Positions 7,193 to 14,272 of a DNA stretch of 16,995 nt are shown piece by piece (position 1 is the stretch's first letter; every line of letters starts with the position of its first letter). The notes beneath the pieces were generated by a model. That model was not told the DNA's origin. It did not search any database and saw nothing but the letters and a program-made list of their open reading frames with translations. Source of the DNA: Ruminococcus sp. GTDB taxonomy: Bacteria > Bacillota > Clostridia > Oscillospirales > Ruminococcaceae. Location: contig JAMPAO010000056.1 in assembly GCA_023667165.1 (NCBI GenBank), forward strand, positions 1 through 16,995. Reading direction: 5' to 3'. The position numbers and the translations under genes are program-made.

Positions 7193-7463
7193 TTTATCTT
7201 CGGAGAAATTATTTTTAAAACATTGAAATTTGCGTTTGCGAAATCCTTTACTTATGTAGGGTAGCAGCAAATCGCAAGCATAGAAATGTAATACTACATT
7301 TCACAGGTTTTTCCAATTTGCCGCCGTGCATTTTGGACGCGCAAATCGGAATTATTAAGGGAACCCAAAGCCCTTAATGTCAAAAGGAAGCGGCAATAAT
7401 TTGCCGAGATACAAAAATAAATGATACGAAATACATAAACCGTATCGGAAAGAGAGGAATTTT
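7193..7463. other. Candidate origin of transfer (oriT) with several inverted repeats
   Basis: This gene-free stretch lies directly upstream of the mobilisation genes. It contains an 8-bp stem with a 4-base loop (GAAATGTA/TACATTTC, about 7283-7302), an 8-bp stem with a 9-base loop (ATTAAGGG 7354-7361, CCCTTAAT 7371-7378), a short CGGCAA/TTGCCG dyad near 7390-7406, and GATACG/CGTATC just before the next gene. Hairpins beside a MobC-relaxase pair are the usual setting of oriT. I see no nic sequence I can name. Confidence 0.4.
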
Positions 7464-7787
7464 ATGGCAAGGAAAAGGTCTATTGATACTATTAATAAGG
7501 AGCTGAACAAGCTTGAAAACCGAGAAAAATCATTGCAAACAGATATTGATTCTGTGAAGTCCGAAAAAGAAAAATTAATCGGTGAACGCAATGAAATTCT
7601 TGAAAAAGAACGGCTTGAAAGGGTTGATAAAATAGCCGAAATTGTTTATGAATATTTCGGCGGCATTACTCCCGAAAAGCTAAGAGAAAGTCTTGAATAC
7701 ATTTTTAGGATAGATAACGTCAAGAATTTTATCAATTGCGAAAAAGAAAAAAATACTGCCGAGATTATCGAAAAGGAGGCTTGCTGA
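7464..7787 (+). CDS. Coiled-coil accessory protein of the mobilisation operon
   Basis: A product of 107 residues. Residues 1-55 are a strong coiled coil rich in Lys, Glu and Asn (ELNKLENREKSLQTDI, EKEKLIGERNEIL). A short C-terminal part, VYEYFGGITPEKLRESLEYI, follows. GAGAGGA lies about 6 bases before ATG. The layout recalls the short DUF4315-type proteins that precede mobilisation genes in clostridial elements, but this copy is longer and the assignment is tentative. Its stop abuts the TTG start of the MobC-like gene, so the two are translated from one message. Confidence 0.6.
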   Translation: MARKRSIDTINKELNKLENREKSLQTDIDSVKSEKEKLIGERNEILEKERLERVDKIAEIVYEYFGGITPEKLRESLEYIFRIDNVKNFINCEKEKNTAEIIEKEAC

Positions 7788-8123
7788 TTGATTAGACAAA
7801 ACCGCAAATACAAAAATCTGACGTTTACTTTTGACGAATGGAAACGGATAGAACAGCTATCGGCGGAATGTAAAATGCGTTCGGCAACTTACATAAAGCA
7901 AATGGCTTTAAACGGGAAAGTGATAAATATTGACCTTAAAAATTATCACGCCGTTATTTCCGAGCTTAACAAAATCGGCGGCAATATTAATCAGATTGCC
8001 CGCGCCGTAAACGCAACGGGGTATGCCACTCGCGATGAATTGCGGCAGCTTGAATTTTTTCGGAGGGAGATATGCCGTATATCAAAGTTATATCTGTCAG
8101 AAATTCAGTCGCAGGCTGCCTGA
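7788..8123 (+). CDS. MobC-like relaxosome protein
   Basis: A product of 111 residues starting at TTG, which directly follows the preceding TGA; AAGGAGG lies 8 bases upstream and fixes this start. The N-terminal half resembles a ribbon-helix-helix DNA-binding unit (LTFTFDEWKRIEQLSAEC, then RSATYIKQMALNG). The C-terminal part contains the MobC family signature ISELNKIGGNINQIARAVNA. MobC proteins bind oriT and help the relaxase melt and nick DNA. The last 52 bases overlap the relaxase gene in another frame, the usual arrangement for these pairs, which implies coupled translation. Confidence 0.8.
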   Translation: MIRQNRKYKNLTFTFDEWKRIEQLSAECKMRSATYIKQMALNGKVINIDLKNYHAVISELNKIGGNINQIARAVNATGYATRDELRQLEFFRREICRISKLYLSEIQSQAA

Positions 8124-9778
8124 AATACATTGCAAATCCCGATAAAACCGAGGGACGATTTTACATATCAGGCTTAAATTGTTCCGAGAATATTTCGGTT
8201 GCCGAGCAGGAATTTTGTTTGACGTATCAGCATTACTCCCGTAAGAATTTTTATTCCGAACCAAACAAAAACGGCAAATCTTCCGTCAAAGCGTTTCATA
8301 TTATTCAGTCCTTTAAGGCAGGAGAATGTAATGCGGAAACGGCTCATAAAATCGGTTTGGAATGGGTGCAAACCGCTTTCGGAAAAAACTTTCAAGCGGT
8401 TGTTTGCACCCATACAGACCGTGAGCATATCCACAATCATATTTGTTTATGCCCCTATGATTTGGACGGAATTAAATTCAACAGCAATAAAAAATCTCTT
8501 GACCGTATTCGTGTTGTTTCCGATATAATTTGCAAAAATTACGGCATTGGCGAAATGGAAAACCTAATGAACGGGAAAAATCATATTCCCGTCGGCGTAT
8601 GCTATGGCGAATGGAAACATCGGAAATTCGGCACTTCATGGAAAGAGGTTATCCGCAGGGAAATTGATTATCTTATCAACAATTCCGCCGATTTAGATGA
8701 TTTATTATTTAAATTGGAACAGCAAAGCTTTACTGTTAAGCGCGGCAAATATATTTCCGTGAAAGCTCCCGAACAGCAGCGGTTTGTGCGTTTGAAAACT
8801 TTAGGCGGAAATTACGCGGAGGAAAATATTTCTCGGCGTATTATGGATTTGCTTCCGAAAATCAAGTCCGTTAATGAAATCATTTCGGAAGTTATTAAAG
8901 AATTTCAAAATCAAACAAAGAGTTTTTCTTTTGTGCAAAGCGTTAAGGATACGACCGCCGTACTTGCAAACCAGCTTAAAATTATTAACGGGGAGGGATT
9001 ATCTTCTATTCCGCAGGTTGAAAACAAGCTGTCCGAGATTGAGAAAAGCATTGCTGAAGCGCAGTCTCAAATCAGTAAACTGGAGGCTGAAAAAAATTCC
9101 GCAAATGAAATAATTTTGGCGGCAGAGTGTTATTTTAAAAGATATTCCGTATTTAAATATCCGAAATCCAAACGGCAGGAGGATAAAGCTTTACTTGCGA
9201 AATATGGAATAAGGTCGCTTGATGATATTGCAAAATTCCGTGAAGGTATGCAGGATTATTCCGAAGAAATTACTGAATTGCAAGCAAAAATTAATGAAGT
9301 CAAAAGGAAAGGAGATGATTACAAAAGTATAATTGATACTTACAAAAATTGTTCCGAGGACGATTATATTTCTCGGCTTGTTAAGGCTGCAAAAGAAAAA
9401 TTGAACGCACGGGAAATGGCTGAATTAAAGACTTTGCAGGAGGAAAGCTATGCGGTTTATTTTCCCGAAAACGGAATTAGTTTGTCTTTCAGTCAGCTTA
9501 CCGAGCCGCCAAATATTGACAGCTATTATGAATTTACACAGGGTAAATTGCTTGACATTGACGGTGAAAAATTAATTGATAAACTGGAAAGTATTTATCT
9601 TAAAAATTCTGCCGCAGTCGGAGCTGTTATTGTTGTCAACGCCTGCGGTAAACGTACTTCATATTACGTTGATGATGTAGGGTTTAGGCTTGTTGAGAAT
9701 TTTACTGTTTCAAAATCGGAGCAATTACCGCAAAATGAAAAACAAAAATTGACCGCTGCTAAAAAACGCAGCAGATAG
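8072..9778 (+). CDS. Relaxase / mobilisation nuclease
   Basis: A protein of 568 residues; CGGAGGGAG precedes ATG. The N-terminal domain matches the relaxase family PF03432. A probable catalytic Tyr19 lies in GCLKYIANPDKT, AFHIIQSF follows at about 74-81, and the metal-binding motif H114-x-D116-x-x-H119-x-H121-N-H123 (HTDREHIHNH) is intact. The C-terminal half has coiled-coil segments (VENKLSEIEKSIAEAQSQIS and others). The enzyme nicks oriT, stays covalently bound to the 5' end and pilots the strand into a recipient. No coupling protein or type IV secretion gene is in the window, so transfer would depend on a helper element. It lies downstream of MobC and is followed after 7 bases by a small TnpW-like gene. 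Confidence 0.88.
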   Translation: MPYIKVISVRNSVAGCLKYIANPDKTEGRFYISGLNCSENISVAEQEFCLTYQHYSRKNFYSEPNKNGKSSVKAFHIIQSFKAGECNAETAHKIGLEWVQTAFGKNFQAVVCTHTDREHIHNHICLCPYDLDGIKFNSNKKSLDRIRVVSDIICKNYGIGEMENLMNGKNHIPVGVCYGEWKHRKFGTSWKEVIRREIDYLINNSADLDDLLFKLEQQSFTVKRGKYISVKAPEQQRFVRLKTLGGNYAEENISRRIMDLLPKIKSVNEIISEVIKEFQNQTKSFSFVQSVKDTTAVLANQLKIINGEGLSSIPQVENKLSEIEKSIAEAQSQISKLEAEKNSANEIILAAECYFKRYSVFKYPKSKRQEDKALLAKYGIRSLDDIAKFREGMQDYSEEITELQAKINEVKRKGDDYKSIIDTYKNCSEDDYISRLVKAAKEKLNAREMAELKTLQEESYAVYFPENGISLSFSQLTEPPNIDSYYEFTQGKLLDIDGEKLIDKLESIYLKNSAAVGAVIVVNACGKRTSYYVDDVGFRLVENFTVSKSEQLPQNEKQKLTAAKKRSR

Positions 9779-9785
9779 GAGTTAA

Positions 9786-9971
9786 ATGATTAGAAATGTA
9801 CCGCTTACAAATTCCGCCGTAGTTTATACGGCAAAAAACAGTTACGAAATTAAGGTTGGCAAAACGGTTTACTCTATAAATCATAAATGGGAAAAAGCCG
9901 ACATATCCGACTTGATTTCAAATTACATCGCGGATAATATTCAGAGGACAGATACGGCAAACGCTGCTTAA
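9786..9971 (+). CDS. TnpW-like small element protein
   Basis: A product of 61 residues with TAGGAG shortly before ATG. The core YEIKVGKTVYSINHKWE followed by a short helix resembles small proteins annotated as transposon-encoded TnpW in clostridial elements. Their function is not known to me. It lies between the relaxase and the serine recombinase, as expected for a Tn4451-like order, and probably ends the mobilisation operon, because a separate promoter precedes the next gene. Confidence 0.55.
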   Translation: MIRNVPLTNSAVVYTAKNSYEIKVGKTVYSINHKWEKADISDLISNYIADNIQRTDTANAA

Positions 9972-9982
9972 AAAAATTTTTC

Positions 9983-10041
9983 CAAAGCGGTTGATTTTTG
10001 CAAAAGAATATGTTATAATATATTTGTAATCAACCGCTTTG
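9983..10041. repeat. 13-bp inverted repeat spanning the recombinase promoter
   Basis: CAAAGCGGTTGAT (9983-9995) and its exact inverse (10029-10041) are 33 bases apart. The left arm covers most of the -35 box and the right arm lies just after the predicted transcript start, so a protein bound to both arms would occlude the promoter. Confidence 0.6.
9991..10019 (+). promoter_or_regulatory. Promoter of the serine recombinase
   Basis: TTGATT (9991-9996), a 17-base spacer and a perfect TATAAT (10014-10019). Predicted start near 10026, about 39 bases before the ATG. Confidence 0.65.
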
Positions 10042-10064
10042 CTCATTTTGAAAGGAGTTTATTT

Positions 10065-11663
10065 ATGGAGCAAAGCAAATATTTATTTAACGCAGCGTGC
10101 TACTGCCGTTTATCAAAGGACGATGAAAACGACGGCACGAGCGTTTCAATCGAATCGCAGATTCAGATTTTATCCGATTTCTGCAAGGAAAACAATTTGA
10201 AAATCTTTGATTTTTATTGCGACGATGGTTTCAGCGGCACGAATTTTGACAGACCAAGCTACAAACGAATGATGTCGGATATTGACAAAAATCTGATAAA
10301 TACTATTGTGGTAAAGGACTTGTCACGGTTCGGAAGAAACTATATTGAAGTCGGCAAGCATATTGAGGAAATATTTCCAGAAAAAGGCGTGCGGTTTATT
10401 GCGATAGGCGATGACGTTGACACCGAAAAGGACAATATGGATTTGGACTTGCTGCTTCCGATGAAGAATATTTTCAATCAGTTTTATCCTGCCGACTGCT
10501 CTCGCAAAACCCGTCAGGCGTTAAAATCAAAAGCGTTAAAGGGTGAATTTATCGGAAGCACGGCAGCGTTTGGGTACAAAAAATCCGCGCTTGATAAGCA
10601 TGTCCTTGAAATTGACGAGAATACCGCCCTTATTGTGGAAAGAATTTTCAAAATGGCGGCTTATGAAAATTACGGTTGCAACAAAATTGCGAGAATTTTA
10701 ACCGCTGAAAAAATTATTACGCCAATGGCTTATGCTGCGAAAATATCGGAACGTCCGTACAGCAAAAATCCATACGAATGGAATTTAACCACGGTTTACA
10801 AAATGATTGAAAACAGGGTTTACCTCGGTCATACGGTTAATTGCAAAAAACGCAAGGTTTCCTTTAAGAGCAAGAAAATTGCAGTTCAGCCTGAAGAGAA
10901 GTGGATTGTTGTTGAGAATACTCACGAACCGATTGTTTCGGAGCAGCTTTTTAGGGACGCTAATTCGCAAATCGCAAGCCGCAAGCGGGAGTGCAAAAAC
11001 AAAGAACCGCATTTGTTTGCGGGACTTGTTAAATGCGATACCTGCGGGTATTCGTTATCGCTTTCGCCCAAAGCTAACGGGAAAGATTTTCTTACTTGTA
11101 CGACTTACAAAAAGAAAGGCAAAGAGGCTTGTTCGATACATTACATATCCTGCAGCGACTTGTATAACGTTGTACTCTTGGATATTCGCGAGCAAATCAA
11201 GCTTGTTCTGCGCGATGAGAGAAAGGCAGCCGAAAAGCTGAAAAAGAGACTTTGCGGCAATGCGAAATCGGATTCACAAAAAGCTGTTCGTGACTCGAAA
11301 ACTATCGAAAAGAAAATTCGTGATTTGGACGAGCGGTTTTATCAGCTTTATGACGACAAGCTGAACGGCGTTATTTCCGAGGATAGGTTTATTGAATTAT
11401 CCCGAAGATGCGAGGCGGAGCAAAATGATTTAAGGGTTAAGTTGGAACGTATCAAGTCAATTTCCGTTGCAAACACTGAGGCTGAGAAAAATATTGAAAG
11501 CTACATCGCTATGATACGGGAATTTAAGAATATTTCCTCGCTTGACAAGGAAATTGTTCACAGGCTTATTGACAAGATTACCGTTAGTGACAAATATGTT
11601 TGCGACGGGGTCAAGAAGCAGGATATTACTATTTACTACAAATTTATCGGCGTTGGGGTTTGA
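10065..11663 (+). CDS. Large serine recombinase, TnpX/TndX-like
   Basis: A protein of 532 residues with AAGGAG before ATG. The N-terminal resolvase domain has the nucleophile Ser17 in YCRLSKDD and the active-site arginines in DLSRFGRNY (87-93). A recombinase domain follows at about 165-300 (GSTAAFGYKK, NPYEWNLTTVYKMIENRVYLG). A zinc ribbon has C324, C327, C345 and C356, and a coiled coil follows at about 380-480. The C-terminal end KEIVHRLIDKITVSD is typical of Tn4451 TnpX and Tn5397 TndX. Such enzymes excise and integrate their element through a circular form without a host tRNA site. All key residues are present, so the enzyme looks intact. It is the last gene of the mobilizable block and has its own promoter, inside a 13-bp inverted repeat. 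Confidence 0.88.
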   Translation: MEQSKYLFNAACYCRLSKDDENDGTSVSIESQIQILSDFCKENNLKIFDFYCDDGFSGTNFDRPSYKRMMSDIDKNLINTIVVKDLSRFGRNYIEVGKHIEEIFPEKGVRFIAIGDDVDTEKDNMDLDLLLPMKNIFNQFYPADCSRKTRQALKSKALKGEFIGSTAAFGYKKSALDKHVLEIDENTALIVERIFKMAAYENYGCNKIARILTAEKIITPMAYAAKISERPYSKNPYEWNLTTVYKMIENRVYLGHTVNCKKRKVSFKSKKIAVQPEEKWIVVENTHEPIVSEQLFRDANSQIASRKRECKNKEPHLFAGLVKCDTCGYSLSLSPKANGKDFLTCTTYKKKGKEACSIHYISCSDLYNVVLLDIREQIKLVLRDERKAAEKLKKRLCGNAKSDSQKAVRDSKTIEKKIRDLDERFYQLYDDKLNGVISEDRFIELSRRCEAEQNDLRVKLERIKSISVANTEAEKNIESYIAMIREFKNISSLDKEIVHRLIDKITVSDKYVCDGVKKQDITIYYKFIGVGV

Positions 11664-11679
11664 CTTCTCTAATGTGAAT

Positions 11680-11722
11680 TGACGGCCTTCGGGTTATGAG
11701 GGCAAGCCGTTATTGATTATTA
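11680..11722 (+). terminator. Possible terminator after the serine recombinase
   Basis: ACGGC (11682-11686) pairs with GCCGT (11706-11710), with further pairing inside the loop, followed by TTATTGATTATT. The T tract is broken, so termination strength is uncertain. Confidence 0.4.
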
Positions 11723-11993
11723 ACAATTATTTACAATTATTATTCGTTATGTAATACCGCTCAAATGACGGTTTTAAGCCATTCCCCGACCGCTTGTTAA
11801 TTAAATCGTTTTGAATACGCGATTTTTTAATTTCGTATTTCGCGAGAATTGGTTAGAAAAAGTGTTAGAAAGAAGTCTGCTGTTTGACAAATTTTTACAG
11901 ACTTATGCTTATAAGGTTTATTCTTTGACTTAACCCATATTATGGAAATATGCGTTAATTGAGAGAATAGAAATTCCCTGCAATAACTTATGC

Positions 11994-12092
11994 TCAAAAA
12001 AGAGCTAAATCTTTAGCAATAATATACAAACAAACCCGCTCAACTTTATGTATTTTATACAAAATAAGGCTACTATATTTCACGGCAGCCAT
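11994..12092 (-). CDS. Possible micro-ORF of 32 residues
   Basis: ATG 12092 begins one codon after the stop of the 36-residue frame, in the same phase. The frame holds a mixed hydrophobic and basic sequence ending in YIIAKDLALF. No ribosome site is visible. The two frames may be one former gene of about 70 codons interrupted by TAA. Support is only from frame continuity. Confidence 0.2.
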   Translation of the reverse strand: MAAVKYSSLILYKIHKVERVCLYIIAKDLALF

Positions 12093-12095
12093 ATT

Positions 12096-12206
12096 TTAGA
12101 CCCTGTCGCGTTTCACGCCCCCGTCTATATACAAAGGGGTGACCATTTGTGACACGTCCTTTATAGCCACCACAAAGCCGTATAAGCCGCTTTTAATTTC
12201 GGGCAT
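12096..12206 (-). CDS. Possible small protein of 36 residues behind a consensus promoter
   Basis: ATG 12206 opens a frame containing SGLYGFVVAIKDVSQMVTP and ending in GGVKRDRV. Residue use looks protein-like, with alternating hydrophobic and polar positions. A consensus minus-strand promoter (12312-12284) would start transcription near 12277, giving a leader of about 70 bases with a 5' hairpin. The ribosome site is weak (GTGAAG). I recognise no family. The 5' part lies inside one of two related repeat units; the other copy carries stops in this frame, so the repeat may be an RNA or regulatory unit instead of a gene. Confidence 0.3.
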   Translation of the reverse strand: MPEIKSGLYGFVVAIKDVSQMVTPLYIDGGVKRDRV

Positions 12207-12265
12207 AACTTCACTATAAAACGGTTAAAACGCCGTACAGAGCCTTACAGTGTGGTTAGAAAGCA
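12149..12265 (-). repeat. Diverged repeat unit, copy A
   Basis: Read on the minus strand this unit runs from TGCTTTCTAA to GACGTGTCAC and shares the order TTCTAA, CTGTA, GGCGTTTTAAC, AGTG, GGCTTATA, CGTRTCAC with copy B at 12524-12642. Lengths are nearly equal (117 and 119 bases). Confidence 0.5.
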
Positions 12266-12283
12266 TAAACCAACACATTATAA

Positions 12284-12312
12284 ATTATAGCACATTTATT
12301 CGGATTTGTCAA
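12284..12312 (-). promoter_or_regulatory. Consensus minus-strand promoter
   Basis: Minus strand TTGACA (12312-12307), 17 bases, TATAAT (12289-12284): both boxes are perfect. It reads into repeat copy A and the micro-ORFs. Confidence 0.65.
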
Positions 12313-12523
12313 AAGATTTCGCTAAATATGAATAATCTATAAAATAAATGTTTCTTAAAAATGTTCGGTATATCAAAAAACCCTATGCAGAAATTTTTTG
12401 AACAACTATAGGCAAGCAGGAAACTTTTCCCAGTTTTCATAATGTAAATACCCCCGCCCCGTATACTCCCGACACGCTCCCGCCGTTCCGAATATTTCAA
12501 CCGTATTTTTATATAGGCTTTAT

Positions 12524-12642
12524 GTGATACGCTCTAAAACCGATTTAAACGCCCTTATAAGCCACGATAATAATTTATAGTAACCCTACACTAATAAACC
12601 GTTAAAACGCCATATCAAGCCGTACAGACCCATTAGAACGCA
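12524..12642 (-). repeat. Diverged repeat unit, copy B
   Basis: Second copy of the unit at 12149-12265, same orientation. It lacks the open frame of copy A and has no obvious promoter directly upstream. Confidence 0.5.
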
Positions 12643-12676
12643 TTTCCAAATTAAATGTACTTATTGCAGTATGCAA

Positions 12677-12707
12677 AATAAAAAGGGGGCGGCGTTTTTC
12701 CGCTCCC
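12677..12707 (-). terminator. Strong rho-independent terminator
   Basis: On the minus strand GGGAGCGG (12707-12700) pairs with CCGCCCCC (12692-12685) with one mismatch around a 7-base loop, followed by TTTTTATTTT. It closes the operon of the hydrophobic peptide and the J-domain gene. Confidence 0.8.
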
Positions 12708-12726
12708 TCTTATTGTTTGGTGATAT

Positions 12727-12807
12727 TCAAGTATTCCTATTGCCAGGCATACCGTTAAAAAATTCCTCAAGCAATCCTATCACAATTACAATTATCAAAG
12801 CTATCAT
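12727..12807 (-). CDS. Hydrophobic 26-residue peptide, possible small membrane protein
   Basis: ATG 12807 is preceded 7 bases upstream by GGGAGGG, one of the best ribosome sites in the window. The peptide starts MIALIIVIVIGLLEEFF, a hydrophobic stretch long enough to insert in a membrane, and ends in a polar tail GMPGNRNT. It begins 36 bases after the J-domain gene and is followed within about 20 bases by a strong terminator, so it is the last cistron of that operon. Small single-span peptides can be toxins, holin-like proteins or regulators of membrane complexes; nothing here decides which. It is too short for normal gene finders. Confidence 0.6.
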   Translation of the reverse strand: MIALIIVIVIGLLEEFFNGMPGNRNT

Positions 12808-12843
12808 CGCGTTTCCCTCCCTTATTAAGTAGTAGTGTTATTA

Positions 12844-13341
12844 TCATATCGCCGCCAACTTAGGCATTGAAGCAGTAGCGAAAGTTTTACAGCCGTGCAG
12901 GGCTTTTATTTCGTCAAGCGTCATCTGCTTTCTGTTTCTGCTGTTGTCCTCGGCAGTATGCCAGTACCACGCCTTTTTCTTGCTTGCCCATTTAAAATTG
13001 AGACTTTTTATAATGTCCTTATATGGGTAAGTGTTACCAACTAACCACAGCCATCTGCCGCAGACATTTATTTCCAGACCCTCACAATTAACAAGCCTGT
13101 TTATTATCTCCATAAACTCGGCGGGGGTTTCCGTGTCCGCTGCGTTCTCGTTGGTGCTTTCCGTGTTTGCCTTGTGTGTATTCTTTAAAGTCTTGAATAC
13201 CTGCTCAAATTCCGTGTTGATTTCCTGCATTATGTCTGTTGTGTCGTCAGTATTCAAGTCGGGGTGATATTCTCGGCAAAGCCTTTTATACCGTTCCTTT
13301 GCCTCTTCAATGTTTGCACAATCTTTAAACCACTTTAACAT
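12844..13341 (-). CDS. J-domain (DnaJ-like) protein of a mobile element
   Basis: A protein of 165 residues. Residues 1-30 hold a short J-domain with the HPD motif at 26-28 (AKERYKRLCREYHPDLNTDD). An acidic, Asn/Thr-rich linker follows at about 50-75. Then comes a compact domain with CGRWLWLVGNTYPYKDIIK and LNFKWASKKKAWYW at about 95-128. The HPD motif stimulates Hsp70/DnaK ATPase. The second domain is one I associate with plasmid and phage DnaJ-like proteins of Clostridia; its partner is unknown. AAAGG lies about 10 bases before ATG. Transcription comes from a perfect consensus promoter embedded in a 23-bp inverted repeat, so tight repression is likely. The hydrophobic peptide gene follows. 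Confidence 0.7.
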   Translation of the reverse strand: MLKWFKDCANIEEAKERYKRLCREYHPDLNTDDTTDIMQEINTEFEQVFKTLKNTHKANTESTNENAADTETPAEFMEIINRLVNCEGLEINVCGRWLWLVGNTYPYKDIIKSLNFKWASKKKAWYWHTAEDNSRNRKQMTLDEIKALHGCKTFATASMPKLAAI

Positions 13342-13405
13342 ATAATCAAGACCTTTCCATTTTTTGCAAGTCCTTTGACTTGTTTTTTATTTTTATCTTG
13401 ATTAT

Positions 13406-13434
13406 ATTATACACGATTAACTTTGTATTGTCAA
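13406..13434 (-). promoter_or_regulatory. Consensus promoter of the J-domain operon
   Basis: Minus strand TTGACA (13434-13429), 17 bases, TATAAT (13411-13406). The spacer and the -10 box are covered by one arm of the long inverted repeat. Confidence 0.8.
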
Positions 13435-13494
13435 TATCAATATTATACAAAGTTAATCGTGTATAATTAGCTTATTTGTACAAGATTAATCGTG
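13406..13494. repeat. Operator-like 23-bp inverted repeat plus a third half-site
   Basis: Positions 13406-13428 and 13445-13467 are exact inverted copies, each containing CACGATTAACTTTGTA, separated by 16 bases. A third related site, CACGATTAATCTTGTA (minus strand, 13494-13479), overlaps the stop codon of the RHH-like gene. The repeat covers the J-operon promoter, so a dimeric regulator binding here would shut it off. Confidence 0.75.
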
Positions 13495-13701
13495 TTCAGT
13501 ATTAATGTTATCTTTGGGCATATCTGCCGCAATACACGAAAGAATGAAGCCTTTTAATAATGCGTTCGGCGTTTTGCCTTGTTGTTCTGCATAAGCTCTA
13601 AATGCCGCAGCCTCTTCTTTATTAGTAGAACAGCCGAAAGTTACACGGTTTTTGCTGTTCCATTTATTGTTAGCTTTTCTTTTTGCTTCTGATATAGGCA
13701 T
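13486..13701 (-). CDS. Small ribbon-helix-helix-like protein, copy 2
   Basis: A product of 71 residues. It opens with PISEAKRKANNKWNSKN, continues with a strand VTFGCSTN and two helices (EEAAAFRAYAEQQG, TPNALLKGFILSCI), the order of an Arc/MetJ-type fold. It is clearly related to the protein encoded at 14256-14501 (SEA-basic opening, strand, two helices). The ribosome site is weak: AGGTGG lies about 8 bases before ATG. It ends in an operator-like half-site of the next promoter, so it is a good candidate for the repressor of the J-domain operon. Uma2 lies 19 bases upstream of it in the same orientation. Confidence 0.6.
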   Translation of the reverse strand: MPISEAKRKANNKWNSKNRVTFGCSTNKEEAAAFRAYAEQQGKTPNALLKGFILSCIAADMPKDNINTEHD

Positions 13702-13720
13702 AATTTAACCACCTTATTTT

Positions 13721-14272
13721 TTATAGTAAATCATTAATACATACTGTCAAAGGTTCGTTGCTGTTTCTGTATAAACCAACTTTTATAGTATCATTAAAAG
13801 TATAAAATTCTGTAATGTTAGGTTGACCAAACAAATATACAATCACTCTTTCGTTTGTCGGGTCAATTATCCAGTATTCTTTTACACAAGCTGTTTTGTA
13901 CAGCAGCAACTTGTCTTTGTAGTCACGTTCCGAGTTGTTAGGCGATACTATTTCGATTATTAAATCGGGTGCGCCGTTGTACTTCTGCTCGTCGAATTTA
14001 TCGGGGTCACAAGCAACAAATACATCGGGTACAACTATTGTTTTGTCATTCAGTTTAACATCTGTAGGTGCATCAAATACCCTGCATTTGCCGTTATTCC
14101 TTTTAATGTATTTTTTAATGGTATAGCATATCTCGCCCGAAATCTGTTGATGTTTAATACTCGGTGACGGTGACATATTAACAATTTGCCCGTTGATAAG
14201 TTCGCAGGGTTCTGTAATGTCAAGTTTATAAAATTCGTCAGCATTATATTGTTTTTCAATTGACATCGGCAT
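13721..14272 (-). CDS. Uma2-family (DUF820) PD-(D/E)xK nuclease-like protein
   Basis: A protein of 183 residues; ATG 14272 was chosen because AGGAG lies 8 bases upstream (a longer frame reaches 14299). Family signature: ELINGQIVNMSPSPS at about 24-38, VPDVFVACD (Asp83), APDLIIEIVSP (Glu107) and DYKDKLLLYKTACVKEYWII with Lys121. These form the acidic and basic residues of the PD-(D/E)xK fold. Uma2 proteins are numerous in cyanobacteria and present in Firmicutes; their cellular role is largely unproven. The start overlaps the upstream RHH gene by 17 bases, so the two are translationally coupled, and a second RHH paralogue follows. The arrangement is toxin-antitoxin-like, but that is inference. 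Confidence 0.75.
   Translation of the reverse strand: MPMSIEKQYNADEFYKLDITEPCELINGQIVNMSPSPSIKHQQISGEICYTIKKYIKRNNGKCRVFDAPTDVKLNDKTIVVPDVFVACDPDKFDEQKYNGAPDLIIEIVSPNNSERDYKDKLLLYKTACVKEYWIIDPTNERVIVYLFGQPNITEFYTFNDTIKVGLYRNSNEPLTVCINDLL

Larger units (their letters stand above)
11723..12676. other. Long stretch without ordinary genes; repeats and minus-strand signals
   Basis: No gene of usual length is supported. The stretch contains a 7-bp dyad AAGTCTG/CAGACTT near 11874-11920, two possible minus-strand micro-ORFs (listed), a consensus minus-strand promoter (12284-12312) and two diverged copies of a unit of about 118 bases (12149-12265 and 12524-12642). The right end of the serine-recombinase element is probably inside it, but I cannot place it. 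Confidence 0.5.

Noticed and set aside
9983..10041. Invertible promoter (inverted repeats around a promoter beside a site-specific recombinase)
   Set aside because: Only 33 bases lie between the arms, too short for ordinary recombinase-driven inversion, and the left arm is part of the -35 box. An operator is simpler.
12309..12500. 63-residue minus-strand ORF
   Set aside because: It overlaps the promoter at 12284-12312 and repeat-like DNA, and has poor protein-like composition. An internal ATG near 12440 has only a G-rich stretch upstream.
12505..12545. CRISPR-like repeat (minus strand contains GTTTTAGAGC)
   Set aside because: Single occurrence, no regular spacing or spacers, no cas genes.
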